From Lachnospiraceae bacterium UBA7179 (GTDB lineage: Bacteria; Bacillota; Clostridia; Lachnospirales; Lachnospiraceae), in the NCBI GenBank assembly GCA_002491195.1, contig DKVL01000101.1, forward strand, positions 1,868-65,867: a stretch of DNA of 64,000 nucleotides. Reading direction: 5' to 3'. Below the pieces are notes generated by a model. It saw nothing but the letters and a program-made list of their open reading frames with translations, had not been told where the DNA came from and made no database searches. Of this stretch, positions 1 to 8,559 are shown in pieces. Every line of letters begins with the position of its first letter. Position 1 is the stretch's first letter. A program made the translations under genes and the position numbers.

Positions 1-500
1 TTTTCGGAATTTGCTCAATTATAGCTATTAACTCTTTTTGACTCTTTCTTTCGTAACGCCTATGATGATAAATGATTTTTGCCCATTTTTTCGCATTGAC
101 AGAAAGCGGAATACCCTTAATTAAATTTGTTATGCACGCCTCCCGTGATAAAGCCTCCCGCGATGTGTATACCCTTAAACCTGCTGCCTGCGCCTCTATA
201 TAAGAGAGTGCTAGTCCTTCCCACAATGACGGCATTACAAAGGCATCCGCCGCCTGCATTAGCTCATTGACATCTCCCCTTGATCCTAAAAATTTCACTT
301 CATTTTCAAGCGATAACTGTTTGACTTTATTTCTTATTTTATCTTCTAATGGTCCTGTTCCAACAAGCAAAATGCAATTGTTTGAACTCATCTTTTTCAT
401 TTCGCTGACTATATCAATCAGAAATTCATGATTTTTTTGAATTGCAAATCTGGACACGCATAACATCACAAATTTGTCTGTCAATCCCAGTTCTGTTCTA
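1..500 (-). pseudogene. Truncated GT4-type glycosyltransferase, C-terminal half
   Basis: The minus strand is open from about position 500 to the left edge. It encodes the nucleotide-sugar-binding half of a family 4 glycosyltransferase. Visible motifs in order are KFVMLCVSRFAIQKNHE (start of the second Rossmann domain), ILLVGTGPLEDKI, VKFLGSRGDVNELMQAADAF and MPSLWEGLALSYIEAQAAG, the last being the usual E(x7)E-type donor site. Enzymes of this type build cell-surface polysaccharide. The roughly 200-residue N-terminal acceptor domain is absent. Homology stops near 500, where an unrelated plus-strand ATPase remnant begins, so the gene was probably cut by a deletion or recombination. The C-terminus lies outside the window. 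The family call is firm; the acceptor sugar is unknown. Confidence 0.75.
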
Positions 501-507
501 ACACAAT

Positions 508-1023
508 TGGGGATCTGGCAAGAAGGCTGGCAATTGCAAATCCTTCTATGGAGAATCCTTTGGAAGGACAAGGCGTCGTCTTAATTGATGAAATCGAATT
601 GCATATGCATACTTTATGGCAGAGAAAAATCATCAATGTATTGAAAAAGACGTTTCCAAATGTCCAATTCATAATAACAACACATTCCCCCAGGTACTTG
701 GGGAAGTGTCGGATGAATTTAACGTATTTACACTTTGGAGAGAGCAGGACGAGATTTACTGTGAAAAGGTTTGTCCATACTTTGGAGTTGATTCCAATGC
801 AGTTCTTGAAGATGCCCTGCACACGGATTCTGTAAGCTGTGTCATCAAAGAAAAGGTCGGTGCCATGTATCATTTATTGGACAACAAGGAGTATGACGCG
901 GCAGAGAAAATGGCGGATGAGATTGACCGGATTACAGTAAATAGAAATGCTGATACTGTTAGGGCAAGAATTATAATCAGAAAAGGAAGAAGAATGAATG
1001 CGCTATATACAAAAGAGAACTGA
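508..1023 (+). pseudogene. Frameshifted C-terminal remnant of an AAA/ABC-type ATPase
   Basis: One reading frame gives the ATPase core: DLARRLAIANP, then GVVLIDEIELHMH (Walker B and D-loop region) and FIITTHSP (H-loop histidine). Just after THSP the frame closes. The continuation (QVLGEVSDEFNVF onward, to the stop at 1021-1023) lies in the next frame, as if one C was lost from the CCCCC run near 688. The N-terminal Walker A part is absent because the sequence begins at the junction with the glycosyltransferase fragment. ATPases with this DEID/THSPQVL signature occur in OLD- and Septu PtuA-like defence proteins and other RecF/SMC-like ATPases. No HNH partner follows. It is a dead remnant; the exact subfamily is unresolved. 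Confidence 0.7.
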
Positions 1024-1088
1024 ACCTGAGTTTTTCAAAGTATGGAAGAAAAACTGATTCATGACGCTGCGGATTACAGAAACCTGTG

Positions 1089-1129
1089 AAAAAGCCTGAT
1101 ATAAACCAGTTTCCTGTTTTACATCAGGC
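1089..1129 (-). terminator. Rho-independent terminator of rubrerythrin
   Basis: On the minus strand an imperfect long stem closes with GCCTGAT (1123-1129) and ATCAGGC (1094-1100) around a GAAA tip. It is followed by a run of five T. It lies just downstream of the rubrerythrin stop codon. Confidence 0.8.
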
Positions 1130-1149
1130 ATCTCTGTCGATCCAGTTCC

Positions 1150-1689
1150 TTAATAGTTCTTCGCCTGGACCTCAAAATAGCTCTGCGGGTGATTGCACAC
1201 CGGGCATACCTCGGGCGCCTTTGTGCCGACTACAATGTGTCCACAGTTGCGGCACTCCCATACCTTGACTTCGCTCTTCTCGAATACTGCTGCCGTCTCC
1301 ACATTTTTCAACAGCGCGCGGTATCTCTCCTCATGATGTTTCTCAATCTCGCCCACTGCGCGGAACTTTGCCGCAAGCTCTGGAAAGCCTTCTGCCTCAG
1401 CAGTCTTTGCAAAATCCTCGTACATATCCGTCCACTCGTAGTTCTCTCCGTTTGCAGCCGCGTCCAGATTTTCCGCCGTACTGCCGATGCCCTGCAGCTC
1501 TTTGAACCACATCTTGGCATGCTCTTTCTCGTTGTCCGCTGTCTTTAAGAAAATCGAGGAAATCTGCTCATATCCCTCTTTCTTTGCAACGGATGCAAAA
1601 TAAGTATACTTGTTGCGCGCCTGGGACTCGCCTGCGAAAGCAGCCTCAAGATTTTTCTCTGTCTGTGTTCCTGCGTATTTGTTTGCCAT
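1150..1689 (-). CDS. rbr: Rubrerythrin
   Basis: This 179-residue protein is a non-haem iron peroxidase that detoxifies hydrogen peroxide in the cytoplasm of anaerobes using electrons from rubredoxin or NADH-linked partners. The N-terminal 140 residues form the ferritin-like diiron four-helix domain, with ExxH motifs in NEKEHAKMW and IEKHHEERY. The C-terminal 34 residues are a rubredoxin-like FeS4 domain with paired cysteines near 146/149 and 162/165. Length and domain order match classical rubrerythrin. It is monocistronic, with its own promoter about 130 bp upstream and a terminator directly downstream. The 5' untranslated region contains small inverted repeats, but no PerR box could be identified with confidence. 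Confidence 0.96.
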   Translation of the reverse strand: MANKYAGTQTEKNLEAAFAGESQARNKYTYFASVAKKEGYEQISSIFLKTADNEKEHAKMWFKELQGIGSTAENLDAAANGENYEWTDMYEDFAKTAEAEGFPELAAKFRAVGEIEKHHEERYRALLKNVETAAVFEKSEVKVWECRNCGHIVVGTKAPEVCPVCNHPQSYFEVQAKNY

Positions 1690-1815
1690 TATTTCATTCT
1701 CCTATTCTCGTTGTCATATTTTTGCCGGGACAACTCCTGGCTTTCATGAATACCATGATTGTCTCGCAATCACGATAAGGTCATGCCCTTTCGGGCAGAT
1801 ATCATGCCTATCGGC

Positions 1816-1845
1816 ATTATACCATAAATTTCCATATTTTAGCAA
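1816..1845 (-). promoter_or_regulatory. Sigma-A-type promoter of rubrerythrin
   Basis: Reading the minus strand, a -35 TTGCTA (1840-1845) and a perfect -10 TATAAT (1816-1821) are separated by 18 bp. The predicted 5' leader is about 120 nt and carries two GC-rich mini-hairpins (1774-1815). Their role is unknown. Confidence 0.6.
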
Positions 1846-1863
1846 TCGTTTTGTCCTTTTATT

Positions 1864-3219
1864 TCATGTTTTCAACAAATTCCTTTTCTGCCAGTTTCCA
1901 GTGCGATACCAGAAATAGGAAATCAGGTAATTTACTGTCCATCCCATCGGAACCGCATACCAGATCATCTGGATTCCCCACACCGGCGAACACAGCTGCG
2001 CCACTGCAACGCGGATCGCAAGGTTGATCAGATTGGCGAGCATATACACCTTGATATCACCCGCACCTCTTAAGATTCCATCCGTGATCGCCTTAAATCC
2101 CAAAAAAGAAAAGAAAAATCCGATAAAGCGAAAATACGCTGTCCCAGTCTCAAACGCCACGGCCGACTCACCCTGCTCTACAAAGGCTGCAATAATCGGC
2201 TCATAAAATAGCTGCGAAATCAAAATCAGCAGCACGCCAAAACCGATAATGATACCATAAGCCGCATGATATCCCTGCCGCACGCGATCCGGCTTTCCTG
2301 CTCCAAGATTCTGCGCGGTAAAGGTGGACATCGCATTTCCTGTGGCGATCATCGGCACGATGCAAAGCGACTCCAGCCGCGATCCGGCGGAATACCCCGC
2401 AAGCGCGGACGAGCCAAACTGATTGACCGCTGACTGTGTGAGCAGCATACCGATACTCACGATCGACTGTTGTATGATTGACGGAATCGCGACCTTGACG
2501 CCCGTGGGAAACATATCCCTGCGAAACCGCTGCACTTTTCCCTCAACCGCATAAGCGGACAGCAGCCGCATCAGGATGGTAAACGAGATCACGGCCGCGA
2601 TCCCCTGCGCGATCACCGTCGCAATCGCCGCCCCTGCAACGCCGAGATTCAGACCGCCCACCATCCACAGGTCCAGTATAATATTTAAAACAGACGAGAA
2701 AATCAGCAAAAATAATGGTATCTTTGACCGTCCAAGCGCATTGAAATTGGCCGATAAAATATTATACATAAACATAAACGGCAGTCCCACAAAATAAATC
2801 TGCAGATAGGAAACAGCGTCCGCCATGATATTATCCGGCGTCTTGAGCAGCCTGAGCACTGTCGGATTGACCGCAAACCCCAGTATCGCCAACAGCGTAC
2901 TAAACACCGCAAAGGTAATCAGAAACGTGTACACAGAACTTTTCATTTCCTTGTAATGTCCGGCGCCGAGATACTGGCTCGTCAGCACTGACGCACCGAT
3001 GCCTCCTCCAATCGCGATCATGATAAAAACTGTTGTAAAGGAATAAGACGCCCCCACTGCCGCAAGCGCATCCTCCCCCACAAGATTTCCCACGATAATG
3101 GAATCTGCCATGTTATAAAACTGCTGAAATAAATTTCCGATGATCATCGGGAGCGCAAAGAAAAACAAACTTCGCGCCGGTGGTTGTGTAATCAGGTTTT
3201 CTTTTGCATTTTGTGCCAT
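1864..3219 (-). CDS. MATE family multidrug efflux transporter
   Basis: This 451-residue polytopic membrane protein of the MATE/DinF family exports cationic drugs or metabolites by Na+ or H+ antiport. The family signature near the N-terminus is ALPMIIGNLFQQFYNMADS, and the pseudo-repeated second half starts around ATGNAMSTFTAQNLGAG. About twelve hydrophobic segments are visible. The start at MAQNAK was chosen because AAGGAG lies 8 bp upstream; an in-frame ATG 12 codons earlier has no good ribosome site. It is flanked by rubrerythrin and the oxoacid oxidoreductase on the same strand with gaps over 150 bp, so it is probably transcribed alone. Substrate cannot be inferred. Confidence 0.92.
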   Translation of the reverse strand: MAQNAKENLITQPPARSLFFFALPMIIGNLFQQFYNMADSIIVGNLVGEDALAAVGASYSFTTVFIMIAIGGGIGASVLTSQYLGAGHYKEMKSSVYTFLITFAVFSTLLAILGFAVNPTVLRLLKTPDNIMADAVSYLQIYFVGLPFMFMYNILSANFNALGRSKIPLFLLIFSSVLNIILDLWMVGGLNLGVAGAAIATVIAQGIAAVISFTILMRLLSAYAVEGKVQRFRRDMFPTGVKVAIPSIIQQSIVSIGMLLTQSAVNQFGSSALAGYSAGSRLESLCIVPMIATGNAMSTFTAQNLGAGKPDRVRQGYHAAYGIIIGFGVLLILISQLFYEPIIAAFVEQGESAVAFETGTAYFRFIGFFFSFLGFKAITDGILRGAGDIKVYMLANLINLAIRVAVAQLCSPVWGIQMIWYAVPMGWTVNYLISYFWYRTGNWQKRNLLKT

Positions 3220-3416
3220 CTTTTCTCTCTCCTTGGGAACCTGAAACAGTTCCATGATATCTTATTGTGTAATGTCAGCCTTCATCATACAGACGATTGT
3301 TTTCCTTATCTAATGTTCCATTCAGTCAGAAATCAGGCTTGTGGACTGTATGGTTTGCGCCAGTGCCAGACAAGATTTGGACGGCGACACGACCTATTTA
3401 TCATGTTATCATATTT

Positions 3417-5699
3417 TTATCGTAAAATACAATCACTACTATTCACATCCTGACAGGATTTTATATTTTCCGACTCCGCTTTCAACCGCTGGTATCTTCG
3501 ATCCACTTCCCTCTGCAGACTCTCCGCGACCTCTTTGTACTCCTCCCCGCACAGATGCTTCGTGCGCCCCATCATCGCAAGCCAGTCTGTGACAGGAATC
3601 TTTTTGCCCGCCGCATCCGGCGCATAACTGAGCCGCGTCGTTCCCTGCTCGATTTCATAGAGTGGGAAAAAGCAGCAATTGACGCCTGCCTCGATCACCT
3701 TCCGCTCTGTCGCCGGATTGTCGTTCCAGTTCAGTGGACACGCCGACAACGCCTTGAGATACGCTGGTCCTTCCGTCCTGGCATAAAACGCCGCCTTCGC
3801 CGCTTTTTTGATGAAATCAGTCGGATTGGACTCCGCCGCAGTCGCAACGTAAGGAATCCCTGCAGCTGCCATAATCCGCGGCATATCCTTGTGGAAGAAC
3901 GTCTTTCCATACTGTTTTGCACCCACATGCGAGGTGGAACTTCTCGCCCCTTTCGGCGTGGAATAGGAAAGCTGATAACCAGTATTCATATAACCGCCAT
4001 TGTCATATTCAAAGAGCAGAAGCCGGTGTCCCCGGAGCGCTGTACCAAGCGCCGAGCCCATGCCAATATCCATGCCGCCATCCCCGCTGACCATAATAAA
4101 AATGATATCTCCCTGTGGCAGTTCTCCCTTCCTCTGCTTTCTATAGCAAATCTCTGCCAGACCGCTGAGCGTCGCCGCGCCGTTCTGAAACAGATTGTGC
4201 AGATAGGGAACCTTAAAACTTGTTTTCGGATATGGCGTTGTGACGATCATGCCACACCCTGTCTGAAACAAAAGCACCACCGGGTCCTCGATCGCCCGCA
4301 GCAGCAGATTCAGGTTGACTGGTATGCCGCAGCCCGGGCAGGCCCCATGCCCGGGTGCAAGACGTTTTGGTACAGCTGCCGTCGCATTCAGGCTGCCTCC
4401 TTCTACCTGCACTTCTCCCGATGTCTGTCTCTGCACAACTGTCGCGCCGATTTGTGTTTTTTCCTTTGTGAGCGGTGCAAAAAAACCGCCCTGATCTGCC
4501 GTCTGCCGACCAGCTCCGGGCGTCACTCCATAATAGTCAAAATCAGGCGTCCCGGAATCTCTTGCAAAATCGAGCATCTGCTCCACATCCTCCGCAAAGA
4601 AATCCTTCCCGCCAAGCCCATAGACCAGACTCTTTATTCTGGCATGACCGCCAAACTTCTGCATCATGGCGCGCACTTCCAGCGAAAGATTGCCGCCCCA
4701 CGCTCCATAGCTATCCTGCCTGTCCGCTACCAGCATTGTATCCGCAAGTTTGCACGCCGCAAACAGCTCCTTTTCTGGAAACGGACGCAGCACATTCAGC
4801 GTCACCGCACCAGCCTTTTTTCCGTTTCTGCGCAGTTTGTCCACGCCCTCTTTTGCGGTCTCATAGGAAGAACCGAGAAGCACCAGCATCTCCTCCGCAT
4901 CTTCGCGGAAATAGCTTTCCACTTTTCCATATTCCCTGCCGGAAATCGCACCATATTCTTCAAAAAGCTTTGGGATCAGCTCGTCCGCCTGGCACATCGC
5001 AAGATGGAGCTGATACCGGTTGTTGATTAAATCCGGCTCGTTCATATAGGAACCCACCGTGATGGGATTGTCCAGATCCAAAAAAGGATATGCATCTCTC
5101 TTCGGCCCGATAAACTGCCGCACGGTCCTGTCATCCTCAAACCGCAGACAACGCCTTTTCTGATGGCTTGTGAAAAATCCATCATACGCTACCACCACCG
5201 GAAGGCGCACCCGCTCCGCCAGTTTGAGCGCGATGAGATTGAAATCATAGACCTGCTGCACCGTATGGGCAAACAAGATCGGCCACCCCGCATTCAGCAG
5301 ATACATGATATCACTGTGGTCTCCCTTGATAGACAGCGGGCCGGAAACCGTCCTGCACACCACATTCATCACCATCGGATACCGTGTTCCAGACTGCACC
5401 GGAAACTGTTCCAAAGCATACAAAAGTCCATTTGCGCTGGTGGCATTGATCACTCTGCCGCCGCCAACCGACGCACCATAACAGATTCCCGCCGCACTGT
5501 GCTCGCCCTCCGCGGCGATCATGATGAGATCCGTTTCTCCCTTAGCGCGCATCTCATCGAGATTCTCCGCAATCTGCGTGGAAGGTGTGATCGGATAATA
5601 CCCCATCAGATCATAACCGATTTGTTTGATCGCGATTGCCGCCATCTCATTGCCGCTGGCATATTCTACGACCTGTTTTTCCGCAAGATTTGATTCCAT
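3417..5699 (-). CDS. 2-oxoacid:ferredoxin oxidoreductase, fused alpha-beta subunit
   Basis: This 760-residue protein joins two subunits that are separate in many organisms. Residues 1-400 are the alpha (PorA/KorA/VorA) part with YYPITPSTQIAE and GDHSDIM. Residues from about 440 are the TPP-binding beta part, with ACPGCGIPVN at 453 (4Fe-4S and TPP site) and GDGGMDIGMGSALG near 538, followed by DNGGYMNTG. It oxidatively decarboxylates a 2-oxoacid to acyl-CoA while reducing ferredoxin. A TAATG overlap couples it to the upstream gamma-delta gene, so the two form one enzyme. The split into two fused genes differs from single-chain pyruvate:ferredoxin oxidoreductase. Substrate could be pyruvate, a branched-chain oxoacid or 2-oxoglutarate; the sequence alone does not decide. 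Confidence 0.9.
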   Translation of the reverse strand: MESNLAEKQVVEYASGNEMAAIAIKQIGYDLMGYYPITPSTQIAENLDEMRAKGETDLIMIAAEGEHSAAGICYGASVGGGRVINATSANGLLYALEQFPVQSGTRYPMVMNVVCRTVSGPLSIKGDHSDIMYLLNAGWPILFAHTVQQVYDFNLIALKLAERVRLPVVVAYDGFFTSHQKRRCLRFEDDRTVRQFIGPKRDAYPFLDLDNPITVGSYMNEPDLINNRYQLHLAMCQADELIPKLFEEYGAISGREYGKVESYFREDAEEMLVLLGSSYETAKEGVDKLRRNGKKAGAVTLNVLRPFPEKELFAACKLADTMLVADRQDSYGAWGGNLSLEVRAMMQKFGGHARIKSLVYGLGGKDFFAEDVEQMLDFARDSGTPDFDYYGVTPGAGRQTADQGGFFAPLTKEKTQIGATVVQRQTSGEVQVEGGSLNATAAVPKRLAPGHGACPGCGIPVNLNLLLRAIEDPVVLLFQTGCGMIVTTPYPKTSFKVPYLHNLFQNGAATLSGLAEICYRKQRKGELPQGDIIFIMVSGDGGMDIGMGSALGTALRGHRLLLFEYDNGGYMNTGYQLSYSTPKGARSSTSHVGAKQYGKTFFHKDMPRIMAAAGIPYVATAAESNPTDFIKKAAKAAFYARTEGPAYLKALSACPLNWNDNPATERKVIEAGVNCCFFPLYEIEQGTTRLSYAPDAAGKKIPVTDWLAMMGRTKHLCGEEYKEVAESLQREVDRRYQRLKAESENIKSCQDVNSSDCILR

Positions 5700-6946
5700 T
5701 ACACCTCTCCTCCTTCTATCCTTTTTTCCGTCAGGTAAGACTCTGAGGTGATATAACCGTCTGTTCCTGCTTTCACATAATAATCCGGTGTGCGCAGCAG
5801 ATCCTGATTGGGCAGAAAATATTGTTTATCTGGATGCTCTGCTTCCATCCCCCGCACCAGCGCATTGACCGGGCACACATCCACACAGCGCATACAGCCC
5901 TTGCAGTGGTAGTAGTCCAGTCCTTGGTTGACCATCATTTCCCTGCCCTTGAATGTCCCCCTGGCAAACTGGAATACCATGTCAGGACAAGTGGAATCAC
6001 AGAGTCCGCAGTTGATGCACCGTTCTTTGAGAAAAATCGGAATATAACCCTGCCTTGACGGGGACAAATCCGATGTCACCGTGCTGCCGGACCGCGGATT
6101 CACCCCGCCGATCGGCGCTGTCGCATACCCCCATTCCTGATCGCTGTCCAATGCAGTCTCCTTCCGTCCAGAAACACCACCAGCCTCGTGTGCACTCTCT
6201 TTATCTGTATTTTTTCTGCCAGTATTCTCCTTGTTAGCGTTTTTCCCGTCTGCATTCTCCTTGCTTAGATCCCTACCAGGATTCTCTTCATCCACGGCTG
6301 TGGAGCTTTCCTCTTTTCTTCGTTTACCAGAAGCAGTCTCCGTCAGCGGCTGTACCTGCCCGTACCCTTGTTCCAGTCCTTTCAGATTTCCTTCCAGTGC
6401 CGCCGGATATTTCCTGCCGAGATTGTCCCGGCAGATCTGTCTGACATCCGCCAGCTTGACAAATCCCATCACGCTTGCCATCGCGCCCAGCATCACCACA
6501 TTGATGCGCGATTTTGTCTCCATTGCAATCCGGCGGGCATTGATCACATAGCATCCGCCAATATTTTCAGGCAGGTTTTGCATCGCACGTTCCTCCTGCC
6601 CCTGATCCAGTGCAATGATTACTGTCGTCCTGCCGCTGCACCCTTTCCACACACTCTGGTCGCACATCAGCGCCTGATGGAAAATGACCAGCAAATCTGG
6701 ATTTACGACAGGAGAATGCACCCTGATTTCCTTATCCGACGGACCAAAGCGGATATAACCCTTTACCGGAGTTCCCGTCTTCTCCGAACCGTAACTGGAA
6801 AATCCTGCACTGTTGAGATTCAGATACCGGACTGCCAGTTCGCCCACCATTTTTCCGCACAGATTTGCCCCCAGCCCACCGATACTCTCCAGACGAATCC
6901 CATAATAATCCTGCTGCTCAAAAATTTGATTGATATTAACGCCCAT
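5699..6946 (-). CDS. 2-oxoacid:ferredoxin oxidoreductase, fused gamma-delta subunit
   Basis: This 415-residue partner of the alpha-beta subunit carries an N-terminal gamma domain (residues 1-190; GGLGANLCGKM and SSYGSEKTGTPVKG). At the C-terminus is a 2x[4Fe-4S] delta ferredoxin domain with CINCGLCDSTCP near 310 and CKGCMRCVDVCP near 345. Between them lies a polar, low-complexity linker of about 90 residues. It contains a degenerate five-residue repeat rich in Lys, Glu, Asn, Thr and Gly, which is not part of either domain. The start has GGAG 8 bp upstream. It is the first gene of a two-gene operon, and its stop overlaps the next start. Confidence 0.9.
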   Translation of the reverse strand: MGVNINQIFEQQDYYGIRLESIGGLGANLCGKMVGELAVRYLNLNSAGFSSYGSEKTGTPVKGYIRFGPSDKEIRVHSPVVNPDLLVIFHQALMCDQSVWKGCSGRTTVIIALDQGQEERAMQNLPENIGGCYVINARRIAMETKSRINVVMLGAMASVMGFVKLADVRQICRDNLGRKYPAALEGNLKGLEQGYGQVQPLTETASGKRRKEESSTAVDEENPGRDLSKENADGKNANKENTGRKNTDKESAHEAGGVSGRKETALDSDQEWGYATAPIGGVNPRSGSTVTSDLSPSRQGYIPIFLKERCINCGLCDSTCPDMVFQFARGTFKGREMMVNQGLDYYHCKGCMRCVDVCPVNALVRGMEAEHPDKQYFLPNQDLLRTPDYYVKAGTDGYITSESYLTEKRIEGGEV

Positions 6947-6964
6947 CGTGTTCTCCTTTTTTTC

Positions 6965-7047
6965 AGAGCATGTTTAAAAAATCATTCTGCCATCAGCATA
7001 ACGACGCATCTGCGCCGTATTCACCATTTTGTATGATATTTGGCCCG
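6965..7047. repeat. Truncated copy of a MITE-like element
   Basis: About 80 bp starting AGAGCATGTTTAAAAAATC matches one half of the complete element at 57588-57790 in reverse orientation. Shared stretches include GCATAACGACGC and CGTATTCACCA. Only one terminal repeat remains; the other side ends at the stop codon of the chromate transporter gene. Confidence 0.65.
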
Positions 7048-7620
7048 TCAGATCGCTCCCATCAAACCATATACCAGCGTTCCCACAACACCGCTTCCAA
7101 AAATAATCGCGATCGCACTGACTTTATACTTTCTGAGAATAATCAGTGCCCCAACAAAAATGACAAACTCCACAATCCGAATATCGCTCAGCACAATCTC
7201 GTGCAGTTCCGCCTGAAACAACCCCAGCATCAAAATAGACGCCCCCGCAGAGGCAATCAGCGCCACGACGGCTGGCCGCAGCGAGCCAAGCACCACCTGC
7301 ACGCCGCTGACGGTGCGGTATTTGTAATAAAAGTGCGCCAGCGTGAGACAGATGCAAAACGACGGAATGATGCAGCCGATTGTACAGAGCAGGACACCAT
7401 AGATGCCTGCTGTCCGCATTCCCACAAAAGTCGCAGAGTTGATGGAGATCGGTCCCGGCGTCATCTCCGCCACCGTGACAAGATCGGAAAATTCCTCCAT
7501 GGTCATCAGCCCATGCATATTGACTACCTGTTCCTGAATCAGAGGAATCGCCGCATATCCGCCTCCCACACTGAACAGCCCGACCCATATAAAAGAGAAA
7601 AATAGTTTGACCAGCAGCAT
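7048..7620 (-). CDS. Chromate transporter family protein, half-size subunit
   Basis: This 190-residue membrane protein matches a single domain of the ChrA (CHR) family. The N-terminal signature FSFIWVGLFSVGGGYAAIPL is followed by MTPGPISINSATFVG, the family's proline-rich motif, and three or four further hydrophobic segments. Family members export chromate; many short paired forms in anaerobes may move other oxyanions. It starts 3 bp after the stop of a second half-size subunit, as expected for the paired short-chain CHR type in which the two halves assemble. The ribosome site is AAGGAAGGG. Actual substrate is unknown. Confidence 0.85.
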   Translation of the reverse strand: MLLVKLFFSFIWVGLFSVGGGYAAIPLIQEQVVNMHGLMTMEEFSDLVTVAEMTPGPISINSATFVGMRTAGIYGVLLCTIGCIIPSFCICLTLAHFYYKYRTVSGVQVVLGSLRPAVVALIASAGASILMLGLFQAELHEIVLSDIRIVEFVIFVGALIILRKYKVSAIAIIFGSGVVGTLVYGLMGAI

Positions 7621-7623
7621 TGT

Positions 7624-8277
7624 TTATACCCTTCCTTTCTTACTTGATTTGGATATCCCCGATATCGTTTTGTTGTGCGTTATTTTGTTTGTGACTCCGC
7701 TGTTGGCATTTTCTGCCCTGTTCTTTTTAAGGACAAGGTACAGATCGATCAAACCAATCCCAAGACAGATCAAAATGACAATCATCGCACTGACATCAAA
7801 CAGATAAGCTGCCGCAAACGCCACAACCATCATTGTCATATACAAAAAACGCCCCGTCTTCACTACATTTCCTGCCAGATTGATCACGACATCGAAGATC
7901 ACCGCCGCAACGCCGGCGCGCATCACCTGCAATGCTGTGGCAACATATGGATTCGTTCGAAACTCATCATAAAACAGGGAAATGACCGAGATAATGACCA
8001 TGGGTGGCAGTATCGTCCCCAAAATTGCTGTCAGGGAACCCACCACCCCCGCAATCCGGTAGCCTATGATGACGGAGGCGTTCACTGGGAGAGGCCCCGG
8101 CGCGGACTGCGTGATCGCCGTCACGTCAAGCATCTCGTCCTCTTCCAGCCATTTGAGCTCCTCCACATATTTCTTTTTCATCAGGGAAACAATCACAAAC
8201 CCGCCGCCAAATGTGCAGGCACTTAGCACAAACATAGACTTGAATAGGGTCCATAACTTACTGTAGTCTTTTTTCAT
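7624..8277 (-). CDS. Chromate transporter family protein, half-size subunit
   Basis: This 217-residue protein is the first gene of the CHR pair. It opens with LFKSMFVLSACTFGGGFVIV, equivalent to the partner's opening motif, and has ITQSAPGPLPVNASVIIGYR, the second CHR signature. About five to six hydrophobic segments follow, then a charged 25-residue tail. GGAGG sits 4 bp before the ATG. The two halves are opposite members of an ancestral duplication that is fused in full-length ChrA. Upstream, at 8346-8400, is a degenerate copy of a hairpin repeat also found before other genes in this window. Confidence 0.85.
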   Translation of the reverse strand: MKKDYSKLWTLFKSMFVLSACTFGGGFVIVSLMKKKYVEELKWLEEDEMLDVTAITQSAPGPLPVNASVIIGYRIAGVVGSLTAILGTILPPMVIISVISLFYDEFRTNPYVATALQVMRAGVAAVIFDVVINLAGNVVKTGRFLYMTMMVVAFAAAYLFDVSAMIVILICLGIGLIDLYLVLKKNRAENANSGVTNKITHNKTISGISKSSKKGRV

Positions 8278-8345
8278 AGCTCCTCCATTTTTCTATTACT
8301 CCTTTAAAAATATTGTCCGGGAAACAGTTTTCACACTTCCAGTCA

Positions 8346-8400
8346 TGCCGCCTTAACGGCACAAACAATCCGTGAAGAACGCCGCTCCTTACTTAAAACG
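8346..8400. repeat. Degenerate copy of the leader hairpin repeat
   Basis: TGCCG-CCTTAA-CGGCA (8346-8361) followed by GTGAAGAACGCCG resembles the first hairpin and the opening arm of the second hairpin of the element at 12417-12527. The closing arm is lost. It lies about 70 bp upstream of a minus-strand start codon. Confidence 0.4.
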
Positions 8401-8528
8401 CAGACTCAACGATGCATACATTTTCTTATAGTATGTCAAATCGATTGCAAAACTATGCAAAAAGACTGATTCCGCTTATATGTTCATTTGTTCTAGATCG
8501 GTAATCTTTGAAATCATATTTTGCGCAC

Positions 8529-8554
8529 AAAAAAACAGAGGCTCCTAACCTCTG
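8529..8554 (-). terminator. Rho-independent terminator
   Basis: The minus strand has CAGAGG (8549-8554), a 7-nt loop and CCTCTG (8536-8541), followed by seven T. It ends transcription of the AAA/nuclease-like gene just upstream. Confidence 0.8.
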
Positions 8555-8559
8555 CTTTC

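Noticed and set aside
1771..1815. Riboswitch or PerR operator in the rubrerythrin leader
   Set aside because: The small inverted repeats do not match a riboswitch core or a PerR box well enough to name.
3555..5030. Long open frame on the plus strand opposite the oxoacid oxidoreductase
   Set aside because: It is rich in Arg, His and Cys with no ribosome site or family motif, as expected of the antisense of a GC-rich conserved gene.
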